From contig JAFSIK010000014.1 in NCBI GenBank assembly GCA_017439805.1, positions 1-61,172 on the forward strand: DNA of 61,172 nt. Reading direction: 5' to 3'. Source of the DNA: Oscillospiraceae bacterium. GTDB lineage: Bacteria > Bacillota > Clostridia > Oscillospirales > Oscillospiraceae. This document shows, piece after piece, positions 8,277-17,473 of this stretch. Within the stretch, counting starts at the first letter, position 1. Each line of letters opens with the position of its first letter. The notes under the pieces are model-generated. The model had not been told where the DNA came from and did not search any database. It saw only the letters and a list, made by a program, of their open reading frames with translations. Position numbers and translations under genes: made by a program.

Positions 8277-9500
8277 TTATTTAAGGATAATGCGATGCAT
8301 TTTCTTTTTGCCGCGCTTTACGATAATTCCCTGGCGAAGAGCATCTGCGGTGTAAGTCTGGGTGAAGAAAGAGACCTTCTCCCCTGCCGCCTCAACGCCG
8401 CCCTGCTCCACGTTACGCCGTGCGTCGCCGCGGGAGGTGCACAGGCCGGACTTCACCAGCAGGTCAACGATGGAAACGGCGCCGTCGGTCAGGTCGGCCT
8501 CGGTCAGCTCGGTGGTGGGCATATTTTCAAGGCTTCCGGCACCGGAGAACAGGCCTTTCGCGGTTTCCTGAGCTTTTACCGCCTCTTCCTCGCCGTGAAC
8601 CAGCTTGGTCAGCTCGAAAGCCAGAATTTCCTTCGCCTTGTTGAGCTGAGCGCCTTCCCAGGAATCCATTTCGTTTATCTGCTCCAGAGGCAGGAAGGTC
8701 AGCATTCTGATGCACTTGAGAACGTCGGCGTCCTCAACGTTGCGCCAGTACTGGTAGAAATCGTAGGGGGAAGTTTTGTTGGGGTCAAGCCATACGGCGC
8801 CGCTGGCGGTTTTGCCCATCTTTTTGCCCTCGGAGGTGAGAAGCAGGGTGATGGTCATGGCGTGGGCGTCCTCGGCAAGCTTGCGGCGGATAAGTTCGGT
8901 GCCGCCCAGCATGTTGCTCCACTGGTCGTTGCCGCCGAACTGCATGTTGCAGCCGTACTTCTGATACAGGTAGTAGAAGTCATAGCTCTGCATGATCATG
9001 TAGTTAAATTCAAGGAAGCTGAGACCCTTTTCCATACGCTGCTTGTAGCACTCGGCACGGAGCATATTGTTTACGGAGAAGCAGGCGCCCACTTCGCGCA
9101 GCAGTTCAACGTAATTAAGATCCATCAGCCAGTCGGCGTTGTTGACCATCATGGCCTTGCCTTCGCCGAATTCGATGAAGCGTTCCATCTGCTTTTTGAA
9201 GCATTCGCAGTTATGCTCGATGGTTTCGCGGGTCATCATGGAGCGCATATCGGTACGGCCGGAGGGGTCGCCGATCATGGCGGTGCCGCCGCCGATAAGG
9301 GCGATGGGACGGTTGCCGGCCATCTGAAGGCGCTTCATCAGACACAGAGCCATAAAGTGTCCCACGTGGAGGCTGTCGGCAGTGGGGTCAAAACCGATAT
9401 AAAATACCGCCTTGCCCTCGTTTACCATTTTGGAGACTTCTTCCTCGTTGGTGACCTGGGCAATAAGGCCGCGGGCTTTAAGTTCTTCGTAAATAGTCAT
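8277..9500 (-). CDS. tyrS: Tyrosyl-tRNA synthetase
   Basis: Class I synthetase that charges tRNA-Tyr in the cytoplasm. The 407-residue protein has the HIGH-type motif HVGH (45-48) in FDPTADSLHVGHFM, the tyrosine-pocket segment GGNDQWSNM, the KMSKS-type motif KMGKT, and a C-terminal S4 RNA-binding domain (LLVKSGLCTSRGDARRNVEQGGV). Length is normal. The ATG at 9500 follows GAGGTAAG. It is the last gene of the long nusB-recN unit, 14 bases after recN, an unusual place for tyrS. I see no T-box leader, so control would come from the operon promoter. Confidence 0.96.
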   Translation of the reverse strand: MTIYEELKARGLIAQVTNEEEVSKMVNEGKAVFYIGFDPTADSLHVGHFMALCLMKRLQMAGNRPIALIGGGTAMIGDPSGRTDMRSMMTRETIEHNCECFKKQMERFIEFGEGKAMMVNNADWLMDLNYVELLREVGACFSVNNMLRAECYKQRMEKGLSFLEFNYMIMQSYDFYYLYQKYGCNMQFGGNDQWSNMLGGTELIRRKLAEDAHAMTITLLLTSEGKKMGKTASGAVWLDPNKTSPYDFYQYWRNVEDADVLKCIRMLTFLPLEQINEMDSWEGAQLNKAKEILAFELTKLVHGEEEAVKAQETAKGLFSGAGSLENMPTTELTEADLTDGAVSIVDLLVKSGLCTSRGDARRNVEQGGVEAAGEKVSFFTQTYTADALRQGIIVKRGKKKMHRIILK

Positions 9501-9514
9501 TTTACTTACCTCGT

Positions 9515-11158
9515 TTATCTGTCATTTCCGTCCAGCATCTCACGGGCGGAGCGTAAAGTATTTTCGGTAATATTGTCGCCGCCCATAAGACGGGCAATCT
9601 CCATTGTGCGTCCGTGGGCGTCCAGAGGCGTCACGGCGGTGTAGGTGCGGCCGTCACGCTCGGCCTTTTCAATGGAAAAATGTCTGTCCGCCATTGCGGC
9701 AATCTGGGGCAGATGGGTAACGCAGAGCACCTGCTTTGAGCCGCCCAGCTGTTTAAGCTTTCCGCCCACTTTAACTGCGGCTCTGCCGGAAACACCTGCG
9801 TCCACCTCGTCAAATATGAGGGTGGAAACGGCATCGCTTTCAGACAGGACATTTTTAAGAGCCAGCATTATGCGGGACATCTCGCCGCCGGAGGCTATGC
9901 GGGAAAGGGGTTTGAGAGCCTCGCCGGCGTTGGCGCTCAAAAGGAACTTTACATCATCGGCGCCGGTTTCGTCAATCTCTTTTTGCGCAAAATCAACCTT
10001 AAAGCGCACTTTGGGCATGTCAAGCTGGGAAAGTTCCTCAATAACTCCCGCTTCCATGCGCACGGCAGCGGCTTTTCTGAGCTTCGAAAGCTCTGCGGCT
10101 TTTTCCTCAGCATCCTTTTTTGCCGCCGCAAGTTCTTTTTCAAGGCGTTGGCGGTTTTCGTCGGAAAGTTCAATCTCCTCAAGCTGAGCCTTTGCCTTTT
10201 CAAGATAGGCCAGCATTTCCTCCGCTGTGTCGCCGTATTTGCGGCGCAGGCGGTACAGCAGATCAAGACGTTCCTCAATTCGCTCGATTTCATCGGGGGA
10301 AAAATCCAACTCGGAAAGCAGGTCGCCGGCTTCGGCGGCAACATCCTCAGCCTCGGCGGAAAGCTCCGCCAGACGGCTTGAAAGTGCTGCTGCCTTTTCG
10401 GATATTTTGCCCGCGGAACGCAGTTCTCTCTCGGCTCTGGAAATCAAGGTACAGGCGCCGGCCTCATCGTCGCCGCCGGAAAGAGCGGCGCTGGCTGCGC
10501 TTACGCTTTCAATAAGGCGGGTGGCGTTTGAGAGCACTTTTTTACGCTCTGCCAGTTCCGCGTCCTCGCCGGGAACCAGCCTTGCCCGCTCAAGTTCGTC
10601 AATCTGGAAAGTAAGGCTGTCCACAAGGCGGCTTTTTTCCGCCTCGTCCATGGTTTGTTTTTTTAGTTTGGCAGCGGTGGCGCGGTAGGCCTCATAGGCG
10701 GCGGCAAACGCCGCTTTTTCGGCATCAATTCCGGCAAATCCGTCCAGAAACTCCAGGTGGAACGAGTCGGAAAGGAGCTGCTGTCCGTCATGCTGGCCGT
10801 GAATATTGATAAGGGCATTGCCCAGCTCTTTCAAAACCGAAAGAGTGGCCGGCTTACCGTTTACCCGGCAGACATTCCGTCCGTCCAGGTATATCTCGCG
10901 GGAAATCAGCAGGCTGCCGTCCTCGTCAGCCAGAGGCAGGTGGCTGCAGCCGGTGAACACCGCCGTAACGGAGGCCTTGTCCTTGCCGGTACGCAAAATA
11001 TCACGGGAAGCTCTTTCGCCTTTAAGGGCGGAAATTGCATCGATGACCATACTTTTGCCCGCGCCGGTCTCGCCGGTGAGCACATTGAAGCCCCCGGCAA
11101 ATTCTATGTCCGCCGACTCGATGACGGCGATGTTTTCTATGTGTATCGACTGCAGCAT
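9515..11158 (-). CDS. recN: DNA repair protein RecN
   Basis: SMC-like ATPase recruited to double-strand breaks. The 547-residue protein has Walker A in LTGETGAGKSMVIDA (about 28-36), two central coiled-coil arms rich in Ala, Glu, Lys and Leu (about 150-370), the ABC signature ASGGEMSR, Walker B in TLIFDEVDAGVSG, and the late VTHLPQIAAMADRH motif. The ATG at 11158 follows the argR stop by three bases. The argR-recN pairing is the usual Firmicutes arrangement. Confidence 0.96.
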   Translation of the reverse strand: MLQSIHIENIAVIESADIEFAGGFNVLTGETGAGKSMVIDAISALKGERASRDILRTGKDKASVTAVFTGCSHLPLADEDGSLLISREIYLDGRNVCRVNGKPATLSVLKELGNALINIHGQHDGQQLLSDSFHLEFLDGFAGIDAEKAAFAAAYEAYRATAAKLKKQTMDEAEKSRLVDSLTFQIDELERARLVPGEDAELAERKKVLSNATRLIESVSAASAALSGGDDEAGACTLISRAERELRSAGKISEKAAALSSRLAELSAEAEDVAAEAGDLLSELDFSPDEIERIEERLDLLYRLRRKYGDTAEEMLAYLEKAKAQLEEIELSDENRQRLEKELAAAKKDAEEKAAELSKLRKAAAVRMEAGVIEELSQLDMPKVRFKVDFAQKEIDETGADDVKFLLSANAGEALKPLSRIASGGEMSRIMLALKNVLSESDAVSTLIFDEVDAGVSGRAAVKVGGKLKQLGGSKQVLCVTHLPQIAAMADRHFSIEKAERDGRTYTAVTPLDAHGRTMEIARLMGGDNITENTLRSAREMLDGNDR

Positions 11159-11161
11159 CGC

Positions 11162-11611
11162 TTAGTTGAGCATACGGCGCACCTCGGCGGTGAACTCCGC
11201 CGCGGAGGTCAGGTCGCGTATAAGGATAAAGGCGGTGTCGTCACCAGCCAGCGTGCCTACTATGTAGGGCAGTCCCATGGTGTCGATGGCGCTGCAGGCG
11301 GCGCTGGCAAGACCGGGCAGGGTCTTTACGCAGACGATGTGGCCCGCCTGGTCGATGGAGGTGACGCTCTCTTTGAAGATTTTATTGAGCCGCACGGAAA
11401 AATCGCGGCCCGCGTCCTTTTTCGCCACGGTGTAGCGATAGCCGCCGCCGTGAAGTTCCTTTACAAGGCGAAGCTCTTTAATGTCGCGTGAAATTGTGGC
11501 CTGAGTGCTGGACACGCCCCGCTTTTTAAGCTCTGCCAAAAGCTGCTCCTGGGTGTCCACGTCCACAGTCTTGATAATGTCGAGTATCATTGTCTGTCTG
11601 TTGTTTTTCAT
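11162..11611 (-). CDS. argR: Arginine repressor ArgR
   Basis: ArgR/AhrC senses L-arginine and represses biosynthetic or activates catabolic arginine genes as a hexamer. The 149-residue protein has an N-terminal winged helix (QEQLLAELKKRGVSSTQATISRDIKELRLVK) and a C-terminal oligomerisation/arginine-binding domain with GTLAGDDTAFILIRD. The ATG at 11611 gives the usual length and the start MKNNRQTMILDII; a TTG 21 bases upstream overlaps the nadK stop. GAAAGGA lies a little far upstream, fitting coupling to nadK. Confidence 0.93.
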   Translation of the reverse strand: MKNNRQTMILDIIKTVDVDTQEQLLAELKKRGVSSTQATISRDIKELRLVKELHGGGYRYTVAKKDAGRDFSVRLNKIFKESVTSIDQAGHIVCVKTLPGLASAACSAIDTMGLPYIVGTLAGDDTAFILIRDLTSAAEFTAEVRRMLN

Positions 11612-11628
11612 GACGGGTGCGTCCTTTC

Positions 11629-12489
11629 TCAAGTACTGAGCTTGTCTTCAAGGCTTTTGAAAAAGCTCTGATTTTTAATTCTGGCAAGGCAGGTTTTGTT
11701 TTCGGAACGTCTGATATGCAGGGTGTCCTCCGGCTCAAGACGGAATGCCTCGCCGCCGTCTGCGGAGACCCACAGGGTTCGGGTGGGATTGCCGGAGGAG
11801 TTTACGGTCACATGTCTGCCGCCGCTGAGCACGCGGCTGCGGGCGGTCAGATTGTGAGGGCAGATGGGGGTAACGATAATATTTTCGGCCTCAGGCTCCA
11901 CGATGGGGCCGCCGGCGGCCATACAATAGGCGGTGGAGCCGGTGGGCGTGGCGATTATCACGCCGTCGCCGAAGAACTCCAGTATTTCCACTCCGTCGCT
12001 GGAAATCTCCAGCCCTGCAAGACGGGCCGCGGGGCCGGTGCTCACAACGGCGTCGTTAAGGGCGGTTAGGCGGAGTATCTCCTCGCCGCCCCGCTCCACG
12101 GCAATTTCCAGCATCATTCTGTAATCGTACTGGATTTTCCGGTCCGCAAAATTTTCAAGCAGTTCCAGCTCGGACTTTTCAATGTCGGTTATAAAGCCGA
12201 TTTTGCCCATGTTTACCCCCAGAAGGGGCAGGTCGTACTGAGCCGCAGGCACCGCCATATGGAGTATGGTGCCGTCACCGCCAAGGCAGATAACAAGCTC
12301 CGCCCAGGCGATAGTGTCCGCCATTGGCTCAAAATTAAGGTCTGAGGGCAGTTCCACCTTAGCCTCAATGTTGAAGGGCAGGGATATTTTCAGCTCATAA
12401 CCCTGACGGCTGAGAATTTCATATATTTTTCTTGTGGCGGCAAAATCCAGATCCCGGTGGGGATTGGGCGCCAGAAGGATTTTTTTCAT
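11629..12489 (-). CDS. nadK: NAD kinase
   Basis: Phosphorylates NAD to NADP. The 286-residue protein has the GGDGT motif (70-74), LGVNMGKIGFITD, the ALNDAVV segment (the NE/D loop) and the strongly conserved ATPTGSTAY with the GGPIVEP strand. Length is normal. GGGGTGAT precedes the ATG. It sits between tlyA and argR, as in many Clostridia. Confidence 0.96.
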   Translation of the reverse strand: MKKILLAPNPHRDLDFAATRKIYEILSRQGYELKISLPFNIEAKVELPSDLNFEPMADTIAWAELVICLGGDGTILHMAVPAAQYDLPLLGVNMGKIGFITDIEKSELELLENFADRKIQYDYRMMLEIAVERGGEEILRLTALNDAVVSTGPAARLAGLEISSDGVEILEFFGDGVIIATPTGSTAYCMAAGGPIVEPEAENIIVTPICPHNLTARSRVLSGGRHVTVNSSGNPTRTLWVSADGGEAFRLEPEDTLHIRRSENKTCLARIKNQSFFKSLEDKLST

Positions 12490-12507
12490 TTCAGATCACC
12501 CCGAAAA

Positions 12508-13311
12508 TCATTTGTCCAGTTCCTGATGGGAGGCCTCCACCAGCGTCTTGGCGTCGGGGAGAGCATCTGCGTCGGGAGCATCTTTTTCAATGTAAGCAAG
12601 GTATTCGATATTTCCCTCGGGACCCTTCACCGGAGAGTAATCCAGTCCAAGAACGCCAAAGCCGTTGGTTTTCGCCGTTTCAAGGAATGCCTCGATAACC
12701 TCAATATGGGTGCTTTTTTCCCGCACCACGCCTTTTTTGCCCACCTTTTCCCGGCCCGCTTCAAACTGGGGTTTTATAAGGCAGACCATCTTTCCCCCCG
12801 GGGTCAAGAGCTCTCTTGCGGTCGGCAAAACCAGCTTCAGGGATATGAAGGATACGTCCACAGAGGCGAAGTCTGCCTGCTCGGCAAGCATGTCCGGTGT
12901 TACGTAGCGTATATTGGTGCGCTCCATGGATACCACACGGGGATCTGTGCGAAGGCTCCAGGCCAGCTGACCGTATCCCACGTCCACAGCGTAGACCTTT
13001 GCCGCGCCGTTTTGAAGCATACAGTCGGTAAAGCCGCCGGTGGATGCGCCGATGTCGATGCACACCTTGCCGCCGAGGTCGATGGGGAAACTCTCCATTG
13101 CCTTTTTAAGCTTCAGTCCGCCGCGACTGACAAAGGGCAGTTTATCCCCTTTTATTTCGATTTTATCTTCGGCGTTTACGCCTGCGCCCGCCTTGTCCAC
13201 GCGCTGACCGTTAACCAGCACCTGTCCGGCCATTATCAGTGCGCGGGCCTTTTCCCGGCTCTGGCACAAATTCAGGCGCATCATCGCCATATCAAGTCTT
13301 TCCTTTGCCAC
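12508..13311 (-). CDS. tlyA: TlyA-family rRNA 2'-O-methyltransferase
   Basis: A 267-residue protein with an N-terminal S4 RNA-binding domain (MRLNLCQSREKARALIMAGQVLVNGQ...) and an FtsJ/RrmJ-like SAM-dependent methyltransferase domain starting CIDIGASTGGFTDCML. TlyA proteins 2'-O-methylate 16S and 23S rRNA; the Firmicutes form (YqxC) is less well tested. The start is the GTG at 13311, because AGGGAGG lies 6 bases upstream inside the dxs 3' end, giving a 20-base overlap with dxs. Confidence 0.93.
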   Translation of the reverse strand: MAKERLDMAMMRLNLCQSREKARALIMAGQVLVNGQRVDKAGAGVNAEDKIEIKGDKLPFVSRGGLKLKKAMESFPIDLGGKVCIDIGASTGGFTDCMLQNGAAKVYAVDVGYGQLAWSLRTDPRVVSMERTNIRYVTPDMLAEQADFASVDVSFISLKLVLPTARELLTPGGKMVCLIKPQFEAGREKVGKKGVVREKSTHIEVIEAFLETAKTNGFGVLGLDYSPVKGPEGNIEYLAYIEKDAPDADALPDAKTLVEASHQELDK

Positions 13312-15121
13312 TTAAAGCCTCCCTGACCGTCCGGGCGATGCCCGGGGCATCCAGACCGTATTTTTCCATAAGTACCCCGGTTTTGCCGTGGGGCACAAGT
13401 CCGTCGCCCAGATTTATTCTGGTAACCTTTTTGCCCAACCGGGCCGCAAGGCGTTCGCCTATACTGCCGGCGTCGGCACATTCCTCCGCCACCACGATGG
13501 GCAGGGACAGGTCGATGCCGTCAATATCCAAAGGCGTCAGCACATTCAGCTTGAGCACTCCGGCACCTATGCTCTCTTTTTCAAGAAGCTCCGCTGCTGC
13601 AAGGGCTGCGTCTGTCATACGCCCGTAAGTGAGAATATTCACGTCACTGCCTTTTTTTATACAGGCAAGGGCTTCGCCGGAAGTGTCCTGTGTAAAATCA
13701 CCCTGACAGCCGCGTGGATACCGTATGGCGGCGGGGCCTGCGGTGTCGTATATTGCGCGGTGCAGCATGGCGCGAAGCTCGGCGTAATTGGCGGGAGCGT
13801 AAACCGTCATACCGGGTATCTGGTTTAAAAACCCAACGTCGAAAACTCCGTTGTGTGTTTCTCCGTCCTCGCCCACGATTCCGGCGCGGTCAACGGCGAA
13901 AACCGCGTGAATACCATCAATGGCTACATCGTGCAGCAGCATATCGTAGCTTCGCTGCAGGAATGTGGAGTAAACCGCGAAAACCGGCAGCGCGCCCTGT
14001 TTTGCCATTGCTGCGGCCATAACGGCGGCATGTTCCTCTGCGATTCCTACGTCAAAAGCTCTGGAAGGGAATTTTTCAAAAAATCCCTCAAGTCCCGTAC
14101 CGGACTGCATTGCGGCGGTAATGGCGCAGATTCGTGAGTCCTGGGCGGCAAGAGCCTCCATGGCCTCTCCGAAAGCGGTGGAAAAGGTTTCTTTTCGCGG
14201 AGCGGTTTCGCCGGTATCCGGGTTAAAGGCTCCGATGCCGTGGAATTTTTCCGGGTCGGATTCCGCCGGTGCATAGCCTTTGCCCTTTTTTGTCACCACG
14301 TGCAGCAGTACAGGCTTGCCCAGCTGGCGGGCCACGGTAAGCATATACGTCAGCTTTTCAACGTCGTGTCCGTCGATGGGCCCCATATACTGAAAACCCA
14401 TACCCTCAAATATTCCGCCGGACAGGACGATGCGCTTGATGTTTTCCTTGATGCGGTGAGTAAAATTATAAAGATGTTTGCCGCCGGGGATCTTTTTGGT
14501 AAAAGCCCGGTAGAATTTTTTGAATTTAAAATAGCTGGGTCGCACCCGCTGGCGGGAAAGATGGGTGGAAACGCCGCCCACATTGCCCTTGATGCTCATA
14601 GCGTTGTCGTTGAGCACCACTACCAGAGGCTCGCCGGAGGCTCCGGCGTCGCTGAGTCCCTCGAGGGCAAGGCCGCCGGTGAGAGCGCCGTCGCCGATAA
14701 CCGCCACGACCCCGTAATTTTCATCAAGTATACTCCGCGCCCGGGCCATGCCCAGCGCTGCGGAAACGGAATTTGAGGCGTGACCGCTGATAAATGCGTC
14801 TGCCTGGGACTCGGTGGGTTTGGGAAAGCCGGAAAGTCCTCCGTAAGTGCGCAGGGAACCAAGCCCCTCCGCCCTGCCGGTGAGCATTTTATGGACGTAA
14901 CTCTGGTGACCCACGTCAAATATTATCCTGTCCTTAAAGGGGTCGTAGACCCGGTGAAGCGCCACGGTAAGCTCCACCGCACCCAGATTGGAGGCCAGAT
15001 GCCCGCCGGTGCGGGACACGCTGTCCACAAGGGCGCGGCGTATCTGCGCGCACAGCTCGTCAAGCTGGGCGCTGTCAAGGCTTTTCAGTTTTTCGTGGCT
15101 GATATTTTCAAGCATTCCCAA
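13292..15121 (-). CDS. dxs: 1-deoxy-D-xylulose-5-phosphate synthase
   Basis: First enzyme of the MEP isoprenoid pathway, condensing pyruvate with glyceraldehyde-3-phosphate using thiamine diphosphate. The 609-residue protein shows FDVGHQSYVHKMLTGR, the TPP motif beginning GDGALTGG and ending LNDNAMSI, the transketolase-type middle domain with DVGIAEEHAA and AVYSTFLQRSYDM, and the C-terminal transketolase domain. The TTG at 15121 is favoured because AGGAAG lies 6 bases upstream; an ATG two codons later (15115) is the alternative. The ispA gene that usually separates xseB and dxs is absent. Confidence 0.96.
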   Translation of the reverse strand: MGMLENISHEKLKSLDSAQLDELCAQIRRALVDSVSRTGGHLASNLGAVELTVALHRVYDPFKDRIIFDVGHQSYVHKMLTGRAEGLGSLRTYGGLSGFPKPTESQADAFISGHASNSVSAALGMARARSILDENYGVVAVIGDGALTGGLALEGLSDAGASGEPLVVVLNDNAMSIKGNVGGVSTHLSRQRVRPSYFKFKKFYRAFTKKIPGGKHLYNFTHRIKENIKRIVLSGGIFEGMGFQYMGPIDGHDVEKLTYMLTVARQLGKPVLLHVVTKKGKGYAPAESDPEKFHGIGAFNPDTGETAPRKETFSTAFGEAMEALAAQDSRICAITAAMQSGTGLEGFFEKFPSRAFDVGIAEEHAAVMAAAMAKQGALPVFAVYSTFLQRSYDMLLHDVAIDGIHAVFAVDRAGIVGEDGETHNGVFDVGFLNQIPGMTVYAPANYAELRAMLHRAIYDTAGPAAIRYPRGCQGDFTQDTSGEALACIKKGSDVNILTYGRMTDAALAAAELLEKESIGAGVLKLNVLTPLDIDGIDLSLPIVVAEECADAGSIGERLAARLGKKVTRINLGDGLVPHGKTGVLMEKYGLDAPGIARTVREALSGKGKT

Positions 15122-15136
15122 ATTGTACTTCCTGTT

Positions 15137-15361
15137 TTAAATTTCAAAAGGCTCCTCTGTAAGTTCGCCGCCTTCGCCCCGGCTCAGAATATTGACCTGC
15201 TGCTCGGCTCTGTCCAGAACGGAGGATATTTTTTTCACAAGCTCCGCTCCCTCGGCAAAAAGTGCCAGAGCCTTTTCCAGCTCTCCCTCTCCTTTTTCAA
15301 GGGCGGCAACTATTTCTTCAAGACGCTTCAGGTCGTCTTCAAATTTAACGGTCTTTTTCAT
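15137..15361 (-). CDS. xseB: Exodeoxyribonuclease VII small subunit
   Basis: The 74-residue protein is a short helical protein of XseB type, with FEDDLKRLEEIVAALEKGEGELEKALALFAEG, the hallmark of the family. XseB binds XseA to form exonuclease VII, which degrades single-stranded DNA. Its ATG overlaps the xseA stop as ATGA, ensuring coupled synthesis of the two subunits. Confidence 0.95.
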   Translation of the reverse strand: MKKTVKFEDDLKRLEEIVAALEKGEGELEKALALFAEGAELVKKISSVLDRAEQQVNILSRGEGGELTEEPFEI

Positions 15362-16557
15362 TTGTTTACCTCATAAACTTCACATTTAAGGCTTCCCCGG
15401 TGCAATGTCAGCTCAATTTTGTCGCCGGGGGAGGCCTGGTCGGCGTCGGTCATTACGCCCCTCTCGCCTATTGCCACGGCATAGCCACGGGAGAGTACCT
15501 TCAGCGGACTCATGGCGTCCAGGGACGCTGCAAGAGCCGCGGTTTTCATACGGCGGGCGGATACTTCACCCGAAACCGCGGCGATAAGCCGCTGACTGAG
15601 CATATCCAGCGCCACCCGGCGCTCCGCCACATATCCGCCGGGGCCTCTGGAAAGAATTCCTCCGGCGGCCCGTTCAAGGCGGTTTCGTTTTGATTTTATA
15701 AGGCTTTCCACCGAAATTTCCATTGAGCGGCGAAGGCTCATCACCCTGTCGCGAAGTTCCATTGCGTCCGGAAGAGCTATTTCGGCCGCGTTGGATGGGG
15801 TGGATGCCCGGGCGTCTGCCACGAAGTCGGATATGGTAACGTCCGGTTCGTGACCAACGGCGGAAATTACGGGGATTCTGCTGTCCGCGATAGCCATGGC
15901 CACCTGCTCGTCGTTGAAGGCCCACAGGTCCTCAAGGCTGCCGCCTCCCCTGCCGGTTATTATAACGTCGGCAAGCTCAAGGGCGTTTGCCAGGGCGATT
16001 GCGGTGGCGATTTCGCCGGGAGCCTCCGCCCCCTGAACGCGCACAGGCACGATAACGATTTTGCTGTACGGAAATCTTCGTCCTGCGATGCGTATCATAT
16101 CTCTCACCGCCGCGCCGGCGGGTGAGGTTATAAGTGCGATTTTCTCCGGAAAGCGGGGCAGCGGCTTTTTCCTTGCCGGGTCGAAAAGCCCCTGTGCGGC
16201 AAGTTTTGTTTTCAGCTGCTCAAAAGCGGCGTAGAGAGCGCCCAATCCGTCCGGTTCCAGCATGGTGCAGTACAGCTGGTACTGTCCGTCTCTGGGATAT
16301 ACCGTCACACGACCGGCGGCAATAAAACTCATACCGTTTTCCGGGCGGTAGCGCACCCGCATGGCGTCTCCCTTGAACATGACGCAGCGAATGGAGCAGT
16401 TTTCGTCCTTCAGCGAAAAATACCAGTGCCCCGATGGATAGGCTTTGAAATTGGACATTTCGCCCCGGACGACAACATTGCCCAGATAAGGGTCGTCATC
16501 AAGAATATTTTTAATGTAGTTGTTTACCTGTGTAACAGTGAAAACATTATCGTGCAT
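15358..16557 (-). CDS. xseA: Exodeoxyribonuclease VII large subunit
   Basis: Catalytic subunit of exonuclease VII, which degrades single-stranded DNA to oligonucleotides. The 399-residue protein has an N-terminal OB fold (VVVRGEMSNFKAYPSGHWYFSLKD), the central nuclease domain with ALITSPAGAAVRDMI, GRGGGSLEDLWAFNDE and SAVGHEPDVTISDFVADARASTPSNAAE, and a helical C-terminus ending in the LSRGYA segment. The 3' end of the gene upstream overlaps its start by about 10 bases. Confidence 0.96.
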   Translation of the reverse strand: MHDNVFTVTQVNNYIKNILDDDPYLGNVVVRGEMSNFKAYPSGHWYFSLKDENCSIRCVMFKGDAMRVRYRPENGMSFIAAGRVTVYPRDGQYQLYCTMLEPDGLGALYAAFEQLKTKLAAQGLFDPARKKPLPRFPEKIALITSPAGAAVRDMIRIAGRRFPYSKIVIVPVRVQGAEAPGEIATAIALANALELADVIITGRGGGSLEDLWAFNDEQVAMAIADSRIPVISAVGHEPDVTISDFVADARASTPSNAAEIALPDAMELRDRVMSLRRSMEISVESLIKSKRNRLERAAGGILSRGPGGYVAERRVALDMLSQRLIAAVSGEVSARRMKTAALAASLDAMSPLKVLSRGYAVAIGERGVMTDADQASPGDKIELTLHRGSLKCEVYEVNK

Positions 16558-17473
16558 TTTTCATGTGCTCCCTGTGGCACAAAATTGCCGTGCCGTAGGC
16601 GTTGTCAGATGAATACCGGGGCAGTGCGAATCGGGCGGAGAACTTCTCGCCCATTTCCTGACGCAGCATACTGCTGCAGGCCACGCCGCCGGAGCAGACC
16701 ACCGGCAGACCGGGATACTGTTCAAGGGCCGCAGCGGTGCAGCGCTCAACCGCATCGCAGACGCTCTTCATGGCAAAGTAGGAGATATCCTCCGGCGTTC
16801 TTCCCCCGGCGTGCATATCCTTTACTTTATTTTCAAGACCAGAAAGGGAAAATTCCAATCCCCGGAGCTTAACCTTGAAAAATTCTTTCTTTTCAGCCTT
16901 TTGGGAAAGGGCGTCCACGGTTTTTCCCGCGGGGAACCCGCTGCCCAGCATAACGCCGGTGCGGTCAATAAGCTGCCCTGCCGCAAGGTCTTCGGTGCCG
17001 CCGATACGGGAGGCGTCGATTCCCTTTACATGCAGAAGCTCCGTTGTGCCGCCGGACAGGTGCCAGCATAGAAATTCCCCATCCATAAGCTCCGGCGCCC
17101 CTGCGCTGTAACAGGCGGCGGCAATATGCCCCTGCTGGTGGGAAAATGCATAAAACGGCACGCCCAGAGCGGCAGCCAGCACGCGACCATGGCTCTCCCC
17201 TGCCAGAAAACAGGGCATATATGACCCCTCCACCGCCCGGGGGCGGGTACTGGCGGCAACAGCGGCTATATCGGCGCCGTCATATTGGGAAAGAAGCTCC
17301 TCTGCAAGGGCCGGAAGCCTTTTTACGTGAAAAAACAGGGCGTCGCTCTGACGCAGTCCCAGCTGACCTGCTTCAACGTCAAGAAGGCGACCCCGGTTTT
17401 CACCGGTGACGCCGTCAAATACTGCCACGGAAGTGGTATAATTGCTTGTATCAAATGCCACAAAAAGGCTCAT
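16547..17473 (-). CDS. TsaD/Kae1 (peptidase M22) family paralogue
   Basis: A 308-residue ASKHA-fold protein related to TsaD, the enzyme making t6A in tRNA. Kept features are the N-terminal FDTSNYTTSVAVF (the phosphate-1 loop), the two metal histidines in HQQGHIAAA, a glycine loop HLSGGTTELL, and the late SSDNAYG with its Asp. It differs from canonical TsaD in the exact wording of these motifs and lacks the usual tsaB/tsaE neighbours, so it is probably a paralogue and not the tRNA-modifying enzyme itself. It occupies the interval between nusB and xseA, overlapping both (TAATG with nusB). Function unknown. Confidence 0.8.
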   Translation of the reverse strand: MSLFVAFDTSNYTTSVAVFDGVTGENRGRLLDVEAGQLGLRQSDALFFHVKRLPALAEELLSQYDGADIAAVAASTRPRAVEGSYMPCFLAGESHGRVLAAALGVPFYAFSHQQGHIAAACYSAGAPELMDGEFLCWHLSGGTTELLHVKGIDASRIGGTEDLAAGQLIDRTGVMLGSGFPAGKTVDALSQKAEKKEFFKVKLRGLEFSLSGLENKVKDMHAGGRTPEDISYFAMKSVCDAVERCTAAALEQYPGLPVVCSGGVACSSMLRQEMGEKFSARFALPRYSSDNAYGTAILCHREHMKNAR

